A stretch of DNA of 64,000 nt from Thermoplasmatota archaeon (GCA_025457885.1 JALOTN010000002.1:32844-96843), one strand, 5' to 3'. Numbered from the stretch's first letter, positions 7,255-17,240 are shown. The notes: generated by a model not told the origin, from the sequence alone. Numbers and translations are program-made.

Positions 7255-10068
7255 GTGAAAAACATCATCATCAAAGGAGCACGAGAACACAACCTGAAAA
7301 ACATCACCGTAGAGCTCCCCAGAGACAAACTCATTGTCATCACCGGCATCTCCGGCTCAGGAAAATCCACCCTCGCGTTCGACACCCTCTACGCAGAAGG
7401 ACAACGCCGCTACGTCGAATCCCTCTCCGCCTACGCACGACAATTCCTGGGACTCATGAACAAACCCGACGTCGACAGCATCGAAGGACTCTCACCAGCC
7501 ATCTCCATCGAACAAAAAACCACCAGCAAAAACCCACGCAGCACCGTAGGGACCATCACAGAGATCTACGACTACCTCCGACTCCTTTTTGCCCGCATCG
7601 GCACACCCTACTGCCCTATCCATAACCAGAAAATCGAATCACAATCCCCCCAGAAAATCTCAAACAGAATCGCAACCGAACATAAAGGAACCATCACGAT
7701 TCTTGCACCCATCATCCGACAGAAAAAAGGAACCTACGAACAACTCTTCAAAGACCTCAACAAAGAAGGATACACCCGGGTCCGCGTCAACAAAACCATC
7801 CACCGGACCGACGAGAAAATCCCATTGGAACGATACAAGAAACATGACATCGACATCGTCATCGACCGAGTGGAAACCACCGATTCTAGCCGACTCTCTG
7901 AAGCCTGCGAACACGCATTACAAAAAGCAGATGGACTCCTCATCATCTTAGACTCCCACAGCAAAGAACAAACGTATTCCTCCACCATGGCCTGCCCCAT
8001 CTGCGGCATGGTCTTTGAAGAGCTCCAACCACGCATGTTCTCCTTCAACAGCCCCTTTGGCGCCTGTGAAACCTGCCATGGTTTAGGAATCAAAATGGAG
8101 TTCGACCCAGACCTCATCATCCCAGACAAAAACCTCAGCATCGCCGATGGCGCCATCGCCCTTTACAAAACCATCCGGGACGGCTGGCGCAACAACTACC
8201 TTGGAGCTGTTGCAAAACATTACGACTTTGACATCTTCACCCCCATCAAAGACCTCGACAAACGACAATACGATGCGATCATGTATGGCTCCACCGAGCC
8301 TATCCGATTCAACTTCATCATGAAAAACGGGGATGCCACCTACGCTCACACCGGGTACTGGGAAGGACTCATCCCCCAATCCGAACGACTCTACAAACAA
8401 ACTGAGTCTGAGTACCGCAGGCAAGACATGGAACGCTTCATGCGCATCAGCCCCTGCACCACCTGTCAAGGCAAACGACTCAAACACAAAATCCTCTCTG
8501 TTAAAATCACCCAGAAATCCATCATCGACATCACCGATTTGTCCGTCAAACAATCCCTACAGTTCTTCGAAAACCTCAAACTCACAAAAAAACAAGAAGA
8601 GATCGCCCACCTCATCCTCAAAGAAATTGTCGCCCGTTTAAAGTTCCTGGACAACGTCGGCCTGAACTACCTGACACTCTCCCGCAACGCGGGGACCCTG
8701 TCCGGTGGGGAAGCCCAACGCATACGTCTCGCGACACAGATCGGCTCCAATCTCATGGGTGTCCTCTACATCCTTGATGAACCCTCTGTCGGTCTCCACC
8801 AACGAGATAACAAAAAACTCATCCAGACCCTGCAACGTCTCCGTGACCTGGGCAACACTCTCATCGTCGTGGAACATGATGAAGAGACCATCCGAAACGC
8901 GGATTACGTCATCGACATGGGACCAGGTGCGGGAATCCATGGAGGAAAGATCCTTGCCCAAGGCACACCTCGGCAAATCGAACGCAACCCACGCTCCCTT
9001 ACAGGCCAGTATCTCTCCGGGAAACTAGAAATCACCATGCCACAGACCCGACGAAGAACCAATCAACACATCCACGTCAAAGGATGCAAAGAAAACAACC
9101 TTAAAAACATCACCGTCGACATTCCCGTCGGAGTCCTCACTGTCATCACCGGTGTCTCCGGCAGCGGGAAATCCACCCTTATCTATGAGATCCTCTACAA
9201 AGGCCTCATGCGCAAACTCCATGAGTCACGCGACCCACCAGGAAAACACGACGACATCACCTTCGACACAGAGATTGATAAAGTCATCGTCATCGACCAA
9301 AGCCCCATCGGGAAAACCCCCCGCAGCAACCCCGCCACCTACACCAAAGTCTTCGATGAGATACGACGTATCTTTACCATGACCCCGGAAGCAAAACTCC
9401 GCGGGTACCAAGCAGGACGCTTCTCCTTCAACGTCCCCGGAGGACGCTGCGAAACCTGTCAAGGAGACGGACTTATCAAAATCGAGATGAACTTCCTCCC
9501 TGACATCTACGTCGAATGCGAAGAATGCAAAGGAAAACGCTACAACAAAGAAACCCTCGAGGTACTCTACAAAGGAAAATCCATCTCAGACGTTCTAGCC
9601 ATGAGTGTTGAGGAAGCATCAGAACTGTTCGCAAACATCCCTTATATCAAAAAGAAACTCGACACCCTCTCACGCGTTGGGCTAAGCTACATTAAACTTG
9701 GCCAAAGCTCCACCACCCTCTCCGGTGGGGAAGCACAACGCATCAAACTTACTCGGGAACTTTCCAAAAAAAGCACCGGAAAAACACTCTATCTCCTTGA
9801 CGAACCCACCACCGGTCTGCATTTCCATGACGTCAAAAAACTCATCGACGTCCTCAACAGCCTCGTCACCAAAGGAAACACCATCGTCGTCATCGAACAT
9901 AATATGGAGGTCATCAAATGCGCAGACCATCTCATCGACCTTGGTCCGGAAGGTGGTGACCTTGGAGGAAGAATCGTTGCTCATGGAACACCAGAAGAGG
10001 TCGCGAACAACCTGGAAAGTTACACCGGGCAAATCCTCCGACCTTTGCTCCGTAGGAAGAAACAATGA
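7255..10068 (+). CDS. uvrA: Excinuclease ABC subunit A
   Basis: 937 residues, the normal UvrA length, with a GTG start. It has two ABC ATPase modules: Walker A sequences GISGSGKST near residue 31 and GVSGSGKST near residue 632, and two LSGGEAQRI signatures. Zinc-binding cysteine pairs sit in each half (CPICG/CETC and CETCQG/CEECKG). UvrA dimers scan DNA for bulky lesions and load UvrB. The last codons overlap uvrC as ATGA. In archaea UvrABC is thought to have come from bacteria by ancient transfer; the gene is GC-richer than the accessory regions and fits the local backbone. Confidence 0.97.
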   Translation: MKNIIIKGAREHNLKNITVELPRDKLIVITGISGSGKSTLAFDTLYAEGQRRYVESLSAYARQFLGLMNKPDVDSIEGLSPAISIEQKTTSKNPRSTVGTITEIYDYLRLLFARIGTPYCPIHNQKIESQSPQKISNRIATEHKGTITILAPIIRQKKGTYEQLFKDLNKEGYTRVRVNKTIHRTDEKIPLERYKKHDIDIVIDRVETTDSSRLSEACEHALQKADGLLIILDSHSKEQTYSSTMACPICGMVFEELQPRMFSFNSPFGACETCHGLGIKMEFDPDLIIPDKNLSIADGAIALYKTIRDGWRNNYLGAVAKHYDFDIFTPIKDLDKRQYDAIMYGSTEPIRFNFIMKNGDATYAHTGYWEGLIPQSERLYKQTESEYRRQDMERFMRISPCTTCQGKRLKHKILSVKITQKSIIDITDLSVKQSLQFFENLKLTKKQEEIAHLILKEIVARLKFLDNVGLNYLTLSRNAGTLSGGEAQRIRLATQIGSNLMGVLYILDEPSVGLHQRDNKKLIQTLQRLRDLGNTLIVVEHDEETIRNADYVIDMGPGAGIHGGKILAQGTPRQIERNPRSLTGQYLSGKLEITMPQTRRRTNQHIHVKGCKENNLKNITVDIPVGVLTVITGVSGSGKSTLIYEILYKGLMRKLHESRDPPGKHDDITFDTEIDKVIVIDQSPIGKTPRSNPATYTKVFDEIRRIFTMTPEAKLRGYQAGRFSFNVPGGRCETCQGDGLIKIEMNFLPDIYVECEECKGKRYNKETLEVLYKGKSISDVLAMSVEEASELFANIPYIKKKLDTLSRVGLSYIKLGQSSTTLSGGEAQRIKLTRELSKKSTGKTLYLLDEPTTGLHFHDVKKLIDVLNSLVTKGNTIVVIEHNMEVIKCADHLIDLGPEGGDLGGRIVAHGTPEEVANNLESYTGQILRPLLRRKKQ

Positions 10069-11630
10069 TTGATGTAACACGCATACCATCAAACCCTGGC
10101 TGCTATCTCTTCCGAAACAACCAACAAAAAATCATCTACATCGGCAAAGCAAAAAACATCAGAAAACGCGTGAAAACCTATTTTCAGAAAAAAGACCAAG
10201 ACCCAAAGACACGCAGCCTCATCACCGCGATTGACGCTGTCGAGTTTTTTATCACCGACACCGAAGTCGAAGCATTCATCCTAGAAAACACCCTGATAAA
10301 GAAACATCAGCCGAAATACAATATCAACCTGAAGGATGCAAAAACCTATGCATACATCGAACTGACCACTGAACGATATCCTCGGTTGCTCATCGCACGA
10401 CAAAAACAAGAAAAAGGAATGTATTTTGGTCCCTTCGTTTCCGCAGTGGAACGAGACCATGTTCTCCAATTCCTCAACAGAACCTTCGCCCTACGCACCT
10501 GTCGAAAACTCCCGAAAAAAGCCTGCCTCCGATATCATCTGCAGCTCTGTACAGCTCCCTGCATCGCAGCGATCACCCCTGAGGAATACGACAAAAGAAT
10601 TCGAAACATCCGACTCATCCTTTCCGGGAAATCCCGTGAGCTTCTTAAAAAACTACGTCAGGAGATGACCAAAAAATCCCAGGCTAAAGACTATGAGGCT
10701 GCCTTGGTCCTCCGGAATCAGACCACTGCGATACAACACCTCCAGGAACATCAGAAGATGCAACAACGCTTCACCTACGACCAGGATATCATCAACTACC
10801 AACTCAAAGATGGCGTTGTCTATCTCATGCTCTTCAACGTCTACAAAGGGACGCTGTCGACAAAAAACGAGTATGTCTTTGACTGCATCCCTGATTTCTT
10901 CGATGAGTTCCTCGTGCAATACTACTCGGAGAACCACATCCCCTCTGAGGTCATCGTCCCTCAGAAGCCGTCGGAGTCTCTTGCGTTATTTCTCAGCCAG
11001 AAACGGAAGAAAAAAGTACGTATCATCGTCCCAAAAAAAGGCACGAAGAAACAACTCCTTCAACTTGTGGAAAAGAACATTGAGCTTACCTTCTTTGGGG
11101 ATGTCTCGAAAATGCAGGCGCTGCAGCACCAGTTAAACCTGCAGGAACCACCCGTGGTCATCGAATGCTTCGATATCTCTCATCTCTCAGGGACATCCAT
11201 GGTCGGTTCCCTGGTCCAATTCCGAAATGGAAGACCTGACAAGACGAACTACCGGAGATTCCGCATCCGTACTGTGGAAGGCATCGATGATGCCGCGGCG
11301 ATAGCGGAGGTCGTCCGACGACGCTACCAACGATTACTCGATGAACACGCCCCATTCCCTCAGCTCATCGTCATTGATGGAGGTCTTGGACAGCTCAACA
11401 GCGCGATCCAAGAACTAGACCGTATCGGTTTGAAAATCCCGATTCTGTCCATCGCAAAACAGTTCGAGGAGCTCTATCTCCCTGGTCGACCCCAACCACT
11501 CCAGCTTGAGAAAAAAGATAAAGCGCTCCTGTTTATCCGAGAGGTCCGTGATGAAGCACACCGATTCGCCATCGCATACAACCGTCTCTTACGGAAGAAA
11601 GAGGTGAGAGCATCCCCCAATTCACTTTAA
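10065..11630 (+). CDS. uvrC: Excinuclease ABC subunit C, lacking the C-terminal HhH
   Basis: 521 residues, shorter than the usual 590-620. The GIY-YIG nuclease is at the N-terminus ([20 protein letters not shown]), a UVR segment lies near residue 205 ([13 protein letters not shown]), and the RNase H-like 5' nuclease is in the second half ([11 protein letters not shown], and VIDGGLGQL). It makes the 3' and 5' incisions around the lesion. The protein ends right after the conserved [13 protein letters not shown] segment, so the helix-hairpin-helix pair that helps the 5' incision is absent. The start overlaps the uvrA stop (ATGA). The 3' end overlaps the coding frame of uvrB, which reads in another frame. 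A one-base change in the C-run at 11614-11618 would fuse the two. Confidence 0.95.
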   Translation: MIDVTRIPSNPGCYLFRNNQQKIIYIGKAKNIRKRVKTYFQKKDQDPKTRSLITAIDAVEFFITDTEVEAFILENTLIKKHQPKYNINLKDAKTYAYIELTTERYPRLLIARQKQEKGMYFGPFVSAVERDHVLQFLNRTFALRTCRKLPKKACLRYHLQLCTAPCIAAITPEEYDKRIRNIRLILSGKSRELLKKLRQEMTKKSQAKDYEAALVLRNQTTAIQHLQEHQKMQQRFTYDQDIINYQLKDGVVYLMLFNVYKGTLSTKNEYVFDCIPDFFDEFLVQYYSENHIPSEVIVPQKPSESLALFLSQKRKKKVRIIVPKKGTKKQLLQLVEKNIELTFFGDVSKMQALQHQLNLQEPPVVIECFDISHLSGTSMVGSLVQFRNGRPDKTNYRRFRIRTVEGIDDAAAIAEVVRRRYQRLLDEHAPFPQLIVIDGGLGQLNSAIQELDRIGLKIPILSIAKQFEELYLPGRPQPLQLEKKDKALLFIREVRDEAHRFAIAYNRLLRKKEVRASPNSL

Positions 11631-13543
11631 AGACTGATTTAATCCCAAGAGGATCACAACCAGAGGCGATCGCCTCGATAGTGAATGGCATCCAGAAGAA
11701 GTATTCCACTCAAACACTGCTGGGGGTGACGGGATCTGGGAAAACATTTTCTATGGCTTATATCATCCAGCAGATCCAACGACCCGCGATTGTGATTGCT
11801 CATAACAAGACCCTGGCTGCCCAGCTCTATAGCGAGTTCAAGGAGTTCTTCCCGGATAACCGTGTCGAGTACTTCGTCTCTTATTATGATTATTATCAAC
11901 CGGAGTCATACCTGCCTCAGAGAGACCTTTATATCGAAAAAGACGCGGATATCAACCCGAAACTTGAGCAGATGCGATTAGCCGCGACCGCGTCGTTATC
12001 CTCCCGTCGGGATGTCATCATCGTCGCCTCGGTGTCCTGCATCTACAACGTCGGTAACCCCCTGGATTATCAACGGTTAGGTTTTGAGATCCGAGTAGGT
12101 CAACGACTCCCACGCAATGGCCTGCTCCGCCGCCTGCTTGATATCCAATATGAACGCAACGATACAGAACTGATGCCAGGTCGTTTCCGAGTGAAAGGTG
12201 ACACCATCGACCTCATCTTAGGGTATTATCCGAACATCTACCGCATCGAAATGTACGGGGAGAAGATCGAATCAATAAAGGAACTGCAGAAGAACACAGG
12301 GGAGACAGTCGATGTCCTGAAATATCTGTTTATATTCCCTGCGAAGCATTTCGTGATACCTGAGGGCAGTCAGAAACGTGCGATTGAATCCATAAAACAG
12401 GAGCTTGAGGAGCGGCTTCCTCAGCTGTCGCTTCTTGAGGCACATCGGCTGAAACAACGGACTCTCTACGATCTTGAGATGATCCAGGAGACCGGGTTTT
12501 GTAAAGGGATTGAGAATTACTCTCGTCATCTGGATGGTCGGAAACCTGGGGAGAAACCCTACTGTCTCCTTGATTATTTTCCCTCGGATTTTGTGATGTT
12601 CATCGATGAGAGCCATCGGACGATCCCACAGATCCATGGGATGTACCATGGGGAATTCTCCCGGAAGCAGACCTTGATTGATTACGGGTTCCGGCTGCCG
12701 AGTGCCATGGATAACCGCCCCTTGACATTTGAGGAATTCGAACAGTACATGCATACCGTGGTATTTGTCTCCGCCACCCCCGGAGCCTATGAGCTGGGAA
12801 AATCACAGCAGGTGGTCGAGCAGATCATCCGCCCCACCGGATTGGTCGATCCACCCGTGGAGGTCCGAAAAATAGACGGACAAATCACTGATTTGATTGG
12901 TGAGATTCAAACAACCGTGGAACGAGGCGATCGGATTCTTGTCAACACATTAACGAAGAAACTTGCTGAGGAGCTTTCTGAGTTTCTTGCGGAGAAGGGA
13001 ATTAAGACACGGTATCTGCACTCGGAGATTGATACCCTTGAGCGGTCGGAGATTATCCGGGAGCTTCGACTGAAGAAGTTTGATGTGCTTGTCGGCATCA
13101 ACCTGCTCCGTGAGGGAATTGACATCCCTGAGGTTGGGTTCATCGGGATCCTGGATGCGGATAAGGAAGGGTTCTTGCGCGATGAACGCAGCCTGATTCA
13201 GATCATCGGTCGGGCTGCCCGGAATGTGAACTCAAAGGTGGTGTTGTACGCGGATGTGCTGACTGATTCGATTCAGAGGGCGTTAGCGGAAACCAACAGA
13301 CGACGCACCGTCCAAATAGAGTATAATACGCAGCATGGGATTACCCCCACGACCATCATTAAACCTATTAAAGAAAAGGTCGTGGAGATCACAGATACGA
13401 AGCATATCCCGCGTAAAGAGCTTCCCGCGATCATTGTCAATCTTGAATCGGAGATGAAGAAAGCAGCGGACGACCTTGATTTTGAGAAAGCGATAGCACT
13501 ACGTGATCGGATAATGAAACTCCGACAGTCAATGATGCTTTGA
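11612..13543 (+). CDS. uvrB: Excinuclease ABC subunit B, start codon unusual
   Basis: The frame shows the full UvrB architecture: Q-motif region (TDLIPRGSQPEAI), Walker A GVTGSGKTF, β-hairpin YYQPESYLPQRDLYIEK, FIDESH, the helicase motif QIIGRAAR, and the C-terminal UVR motif (DDLDFEKAIALRDRIMKLR) that binds UvrC. The first ordinary start codon in frame is GTG 11681, which would remove the conserved Q-motif. Upstream there is no ATG, GTG or TTG before the stop at 11552. An AUC at 11612 lies four bases behind a strong GAGGTGA site and would give [14 protein letters not shown], a normal UvrB N-terminus, so I place the start there provisionally. Alternatives are a sequence error or a -1 frameshift from uvrC. 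Function is certain; the start is not. Confidence 0.9.
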   Translation: MPQFTLKTDLIPRGSQPEAIASIVNGIQKKYSTQTLLGVTGSGKTFSMAYIIQQIQRPAIVIAHNKTLAAQLYSEFKEFFPDNRVEYFVSYYDYYQPESYLPQRDLYIEKDADINPKLEQMRLAATASLSSRRDVIIVASVSCIYNVGNPLDYQRLGFEIRVGQRLPRNGLLRRLLDIQYERNDTELMPGRFRVKGDTIDLILGYYPNIYRIEMYGEKIESIKELQKNTGETVDVLKYLFIFPAKHFVIPEGSQKRAIESIKQELEERLPQLSLLEAHRLKQRTLYDLEMIQETGFCKGIENYSRHLDGRKPGEKPYCLLDYFPSDFVMFIDESHRTIPQIHGMYHGEFSRKQTLIDYGFRLPSAMDNRPLTFEEFEQYMHTVVFVSATPGAYELGKSQQVVEQIIRPTGLVDPPVEVRKIDGQITDLIGEIQTTVERGDRILVNTLTKKLAEELSEFLAEKGIKTRYLHSEIDTLERSEIIRELRLKKFDVLVGINLLREGIDIPEVGFIGILDADKEGFLRDERSLIQIIGRAARNVNSKVVLYADVLTDSIQRALAETNRRRTVQIEYNTQHGITPTTIIKPIKEKVVEITDTKHIPRKELPAIIVNLESEMKKAADDLDFEKAIALRDRIMKLRQSMML

Positions 13544-13548
13544 TCCCT

Positions 13549-14394
13549 CTATGCTATTGTTTCTTCCTTCAGGATAGTTCCTTTAATGCCGACGACAATG
13601 GATTTAAGCGGTATTTTGCGTGTCGCCTGTGTCTTTGCTTGTTGCGCTAATGCCAACAGTCCCCGACAGCAAGGGACCTCCATGGTCATTACCGTGAGCG
13701 ATTTGATTTGTGCATCGTTGATGAGACTTGTGAGTTTTTCAAGATAGGAGTCTAGGTTTGAATCCAGTTTTGGGCAAGCGATCGCGAGGTGATGTCCTTG
13801 GAGATGGTCTTTGTGAAAATCCCCTAGGGCGTATGCGACACAATCAGCGACCAACAGTACATCACCACCTTGGAAATATGATGCGGTTGGTGAAACCAGG
13901 TGTAACTGAACCGGCCATTGTCCGAGATGTGAGTGACGAATACATGACTCTGTTTTCTTCTCTTTTGTTTCTCTGCTGAAATCCATGGTTTTGGCGCCAG
14001 GGCATCCACAGGCATGATGGGAGGATTCATGCTCTTTTTTGAAGGGGACACTGATGTTTTGTTCCTTGAGGAATGCTAAAGCCTGGTTGAGGTAGGTGGT
14101 CTCCCCATGGTCTTTAAGATGATTCAGGTGGGCTAGGATGGTGTTCTCCCCTGCTTTGATAATGTTTTCCATGACTTTTTTCTCCTCATATGGTGCTGCG
14201 TCACGTTCCTCGGTGGTGATCGCATCTTGTGGGCAATGTCCAATGCAAGCACCTAGACCGTCGCAGAAAATATCACTGATGAGTCGTGCTTTTCCGTCGA
14301 TTACCTGTATTGCTCCTTCGGGGCAGTTGGGGATGCATGCTGCGCAACCGTTGCAGAGGTCTTCATTGATTTTTATGATTTTTCGTGTCGTCAT
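13549..14394 (-). CDS. 2x[4Fe-4S] ferredoxin-like protein of the HxlR locus
   Basis: About 281 residues. Two 4Fe-4S motifs lie near the N-terminus (CNGCAACIPNCP, then CDGLGACIGHCP). A cysteine-containing linker (HHACGCPG) follows, then a C-terminal region with DVLLVADCVAYAL and VPCCRGLL that suggests further metal or redox chemistry. I know this layout as a conserved ferredoxin-type protein of anaerobes encoded beside HxlR or Crp-type regulators; its precise role is not settled. ATG 14394 fits the GTGATG site upstream; 14403 is an alternative. It is divergent from the HxlR gene, and the 80-base gap is full of GTAT/ATAC half-sites. Confidence 0.8.
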   Translation of the reverse strand: MTTRKIIKINEDLCNGCAACIPNCPEGAIQVIDGKARLISDIFCDGLGACIGHCPQDAITTEERDAAPYEEKKVMENIIKAGENTILAHLNHLKDHGETTYLNQALAFLKEQNISVPFKKEHESSHHACGCPGAKTMDFSRETKEKKTESCIRHSHLGQWPVQLHLVSPTASYFQGGDVLLVADCVAYALGDFHKDHLQGHHLAIACPKLDSNLDSYLEKLTSLINDAQIKSLTVMTMEVPCCRGLLALAQQAKTQATRKIPLKSIVVGIKGTILKEETIA

Positions 14395-14403
14395 TATCAT
14401 CAC

Positions 14404-14476
14404 TTAGTATATTTTTTATACCAAGTATATAATAGATACAAAGGTATTTATAGGTGACAGTATCTAAAAGGATACC
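14404..14476 (+). promoter_or_regulatory. Divergent promoter with GTAT/ATAC operators
   Basis: The gap holds several inverted repeats built from one half-site: GTATA-TTTTT-TATAC at 14407-14421, GTAT/ATAC at 14425-14439, ATAC/GTAT at 14436-14447, and GTATC-TAAAAG-GATAC at 14460-14475, one base before the HxlR ATG. The arrangement predicts HxlR autoregulation and control of the ferredoxin gene. Confidence 0.6.
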
Positions 14477-14833
14477 ATGCAACAGACCTGCACAATCTAT
14501 CAAACTGTCGATTTCATCTCGAAGAAATGGACGTTACTCATTCTTCTCGAACTGTATAAAACCAAAGGGACGAAACGATACTCGCAACTCAAATCCAGCC
14601 TCCTAGACATCACCCCGAAGATCCTCTCCAGCAGACTCCGAGAACTAGAAAAACACGGACTTATTACAAAAACCATTATCACCGATGAATTCCCCATCAA
14701 ATGCGAATATGCCCTTACAGAAAGCGGGAAGGATTTCATCCGAATCATCAAGAATATCAAAAAATGGTCGCTACAATGGAAACAGAAGAATGAAGAATGC
14801 CTACAGCACGACTGTAAATATTGTACATTGTAA
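14477..14833 (+). CDS. HxlR-family winged-helix regulator
   Basis: 118 residues with the HxlR pattern: a cysteine near the N-terminus (QQTCTIYQTVDFISKKWTLL), a winged helix (YSQLKSSLLDITPKILSSRLRELEKHGLI) and the conserved YALTESGKD. The tail adds CLQHDCKYC, a CxxxxCxxC cluster that could bind metal or sense redox state together with the N-terminal cysteine. HxlR proteins are dimeric repressors or activators that often respond to electrophiles or oxidation. It is divergent from the Fe-S protein gene and only one base from an operator palindrome. Confidence 0.88.
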   Translation: MQQTCTIYQTVDFISKKWTLLILLELYKTKGTKRYSQLKSSLLDITPKILSSRLRELEKHGLITKTIITDEFPIKCEYALTESGKDFIRIIKNIKKWSLQWKQKNEECLQHDCKYCTL

Positions 14834-14849
14834 TCAATCTAAAAGGTGA

Positions 14850-15989
14850 TTGCCCCTGGCCATCCATGAGATAGAAGCAAAAACCATCCTTCGAAAACAC
14901 AAGAAAATCGACTCCTGGTTTCTCTCACGATACGGGATGAACATTTATCGAGGCTGCAGCCATAACTGCGTCTATTGTGACGGTCGCTCAGAGGGATACT
15001 ACGTTGATGGGGATTTTGGCACGGATGTCACAGTGAAGATCAACGCGGTAGACGTTCTGCGTAGAGAACTCGATCCACAGAGAAAACGGACCCCTCTCCT
15101 CCCCGGGTATATACTGCTAGGAGGTGGCGTCGGCGACAGCTACCAACCTGTAGAAGAGAAATATAAAATTACACGCAAGACACTTGCGTTTCTCGCGGAA
15201 AAAAAACTACCAGTCCATGTTCTGACAAAATCAACACTTGTGAAACGAGACATTGATTTGCTCCGAACAATCAATGAGACAAGCAGAGTAATTATCAGTA
15301 TGAGCTTTTCCTCGACGAATACAATCATCAGCAAGATTTTCGAACCAGGAGTACCCTTACCACAGGAACGTCTTGAGACCCTTGCGTTCTTCAAAGATGA
15401 AGGATTTCACTGTGGCATGTTCCTTATGCCTGTCATCCCTTTTATTACCGATACAAGAGAAATCCTCCATGATACGATACACGATGCAAAGAAAACCGGG
15501 GTGGATTTCATTATCTGCGGTGGAATGACGCTGAAGGATGGAAAACAAAAAGATTATTTTTTCAATTGTCTTCAGAAACACTATCCAGATCTTTTCCTTG
15601 AGTATAAAATGATCTACAAACAGAGCACTTGGGGAGAACCGACCACGGAGTATACCACACAACTCTATCAGACATTTCATGCATTGATGAATTTGTATAA
15701 GATTCCCAAACGTATCCCCCCGGAGCTATTCAAAGATATCGTCACGGAAAACGACCGGGTTATCATAATTTTAGAGCACCTCGATTATCTTTATAAGATG
15801 GACGGAAAAAAATCCCCTTTTGGTTTTGCTGCATATTCAATATCTCAATTGCACGTTCCTCTCTCATCTATGCGGTATCAGCTTCGACAGATCAAAGGTG
15901 TTGGTGCAACAACAGAAAAAATCATCCAGGAAATTCTCAACACGGGATCCTCAAAATATTACGAACGCTTATTAAAAGGCGATGAATAA
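14850..15989 (+). CDS. SPL-like radical SAM protein with C-terminal HhH
   Basis: 379 residues from a TTG start, set by AAAAGGTGAT immediately upstream. The cluster motif is CSHNCVYC at about residue 36 in the context NIYRGC, the hallmark of spore-photoproduct-lyase-like (SPL family) radical SAM proteins. The last 40 residues read as a helix-hairpin-helix (LRQIKGVGATTEKIIQEIL), a fold that contacts DNA backbones. A DNA-binding tail on an SPL-like enzyme beside uvrABC suggests DNA lesion repair, but this is an inference; most members of the wider family have no known substrate. A paralogue without the HhH lies at 28827-29711. Confidence 0.82.
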   Translation: MPLAIHEIEAKTILRKHKKIDSWFLSRYGMNIYRGCSHNCVYCDGRSEGYYVDGDFGTDVTVKINAVDVLRRELDPQRKRTPLLPGYILLGGGVGDSYQPVEEKYKITRKTLAFLAEKKLPVHVLTKSTLVKRDIDLLRTINETSRVIISMSFSSTNTIISKIFEPGVPLPQERLETLAFFKDEGFHCGMFLMPVIPFITDTREILHDTIHDAKKTGVDFIICGGMTLKDGKQKDYFFNCLQKHYPDLFLEYKMIYKQSTWGEPTTEYTTQLYQTFHALMNLYKIPKRIPPELFKDIVTENDRVIIILEHLDYLYKMDGKKSPFGFAAYSISQLHVPLSSMRYQLRQIKGVGATTEKIIQEILNTGSSKYYERLLKGDE

Positions 15990-16107
15990 GGTGATGGAGT
16001 GGAGTTCCCCACCCATATCATCTATGCATTTGTGCTAACGATTATCACTAGTCATTCGACCAGTATTGGCGGTCTATTTGTCTATTTTTCCGCTCACCAA
16101 AGATGAT

Positions 16108-16227
16108 TTATCTTTCCTTTTCCCTGGTTTTCTCTGCCAGGGTGATGATTTCTGTATCTTTTGTTGAACCTTTACCTCTGCCGGTGCCTCGAATAGGGCA
16201 ACTTACCGGCATCTCTGTATTTTTCAT
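16108..16227 (-). CDS. Possible 39-residue peptide
   Basis: The only open frame in the 300-base gap between the radical SAM and channel genes. It starts MKNTEMPVSCPIRGTGRGKG and is followed by a charged helix. No clear ribosome binding site is visible, and the frame stays open further upstream. It sits downstream of the channel gene on the same strand. Support is weak; I see no RNA structure in the gap. Confidence 0.2.
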   Translation of the reverse strand: MKNTEMPVSCPIRGTGRGKGSTKDTEIITLAEKTREKER

Positions 16228-16298
16228 TGGGATGGTGCCGATGACCGCTAGTCTTTTCCTTTTATGAACAAATGAAACAATATCTTTTCCAGGGATGT

Positions 16299-17240
16299 TC
16301 AGAGGAAATACAGGATTCCGAAAATCAAGAATGGCAAGATGATGGTGATTAAACCACCGGTTCTATTCACCAGTTTTGTGTAATCGACTTCCTTCCAGTA
16401 TTCATCGTCGATGTAAATAAGCGTGGTTGCAAACAGCGAGGCGGCGAGGAAGGCATAGACCGCGATCATGATTTTGTCAATCAGGATCAATGATGGGAGT
16501 GGAGGCAGCGATGAGGTCTGACTCAGATGGAACATCACCGCGGAGATCAGCATACTAGTGCCAAGGCCAAGACGATGAGTGATTTTATCTGCTTTAAAGA
16601 AAAAGGAAAGTCCAGAGACAATGCAGAAGATTATCGGTGGAAGGAGGAGTTTTGCGGCAGTAAGCCCCGCGTCTCGTTCCAGTTTTATGGTATACGTTAG
16701 CTGTGAGTAATCCTCCCCCCAGGGATATTCATGGGTGGAGGCGTTCATGGATAAGGATTGTATTTTCCATCCTGCGATACGGAATTGGTCATCGATCCCT
16801 TGGACGTCTGTCATTGGTACATAAGTGATGATGGTGTTGTTGAAGGTGGAGTCTTCAATGATGATCTTGAGGTCTTGTGTGTCAAAGGGGTAGCTGTGGA
16901 AATCAGGGGTGATGAACAAGGTTGCTTGGACACGGTACCAGACTTCTGAGGAGGTGTTGGTTCGTTGGTCATAGATTTTTTCCTTTGAGGTCGCCCGACC
17001 GTTCATGAACTCAAAACCAACAGGTGAAATCGTAGGATTCTCCCATTGGAACATGAGGTAAAAATCCAGGACATAGGTTCCTTTTGTGAACTCGAAGTTC
17101 CCTATAGAAATCACATAAATCCCAACATTGACGCTCGTGTCTTGTGACATCGGTTCCTCAGCGGCTGCAAATGTTGTTGATGTGAGAGCTGCTCCGAAAA
17201 CTATAAGGAGCAATACAGCGGAAATCTTTGTTGAATACAT
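16299..17240 (-). CDS. Pentameric ligand-gated ion channel homologue (Cys-loop family)
   Basis: About 313 residues from the start chosen at 17240, which gives a clean signal peptide (MYSTKISAVLLLIVFGAALT...AAAEE). An extracellular β-sandwich of about 180 residues follows, with YPFDTQDLKIIIED, the loop that holds the conserved PFD/Q in pLGICs; as in bacterial GLIC-type channels, the disulfide cysteines are missing. Next come M1 (LLLPPIIFCIVSGLSFFF), M2 (LGLGTSMLISAVMFHLSQTSS), M3 after SLPPLPSLILIDKIMIAVY, and M4 at the C-terminus. The subunits should form a membrane pentamer gated by an extracellular ligand or protons. Ion selectivity cannot be read. Upstream in-frame ATGs to 17336 are possible but sit before the TATA-like sequence. 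Confidence 0.85.
   Translation of the reverse strand: MYSTKISAVLLLIVFGAALTSTTFAAAEEPMSQDTSVNVGIYVISIGNFEFTKGTYVLDFYLMFQWENPTISPVGFEFMNGRATSKEKIYDQRTNTSSEVWYRVQATLFITPDFHSYPFDTQDLKIIIEDSTFNNTIITYVPMTDVQGIDDQFRIAGWKIQSLSMNASTHEYPWGEDYSQLTYTIKLERDAGLTAAKLLLPPIIFCIVSGLSFFFKADKITHRLGLGTSMLISAVMFHLSQTSSLPPLPSLILIDKIMIAVYAFLAASLFATTLIYIDDEYWKEVDYTKLVNRTGGLITIILPFLIFGILYFL

Noticed and set aside
7589..10092. Many long open frames on both strands inside uvrA
   Set aside because: They follow the codon structure of uvrA in other frames, show low-complexity composition (serine/proline or valine/aspartate rich), and match no family; uvrA itself is unmistakable.
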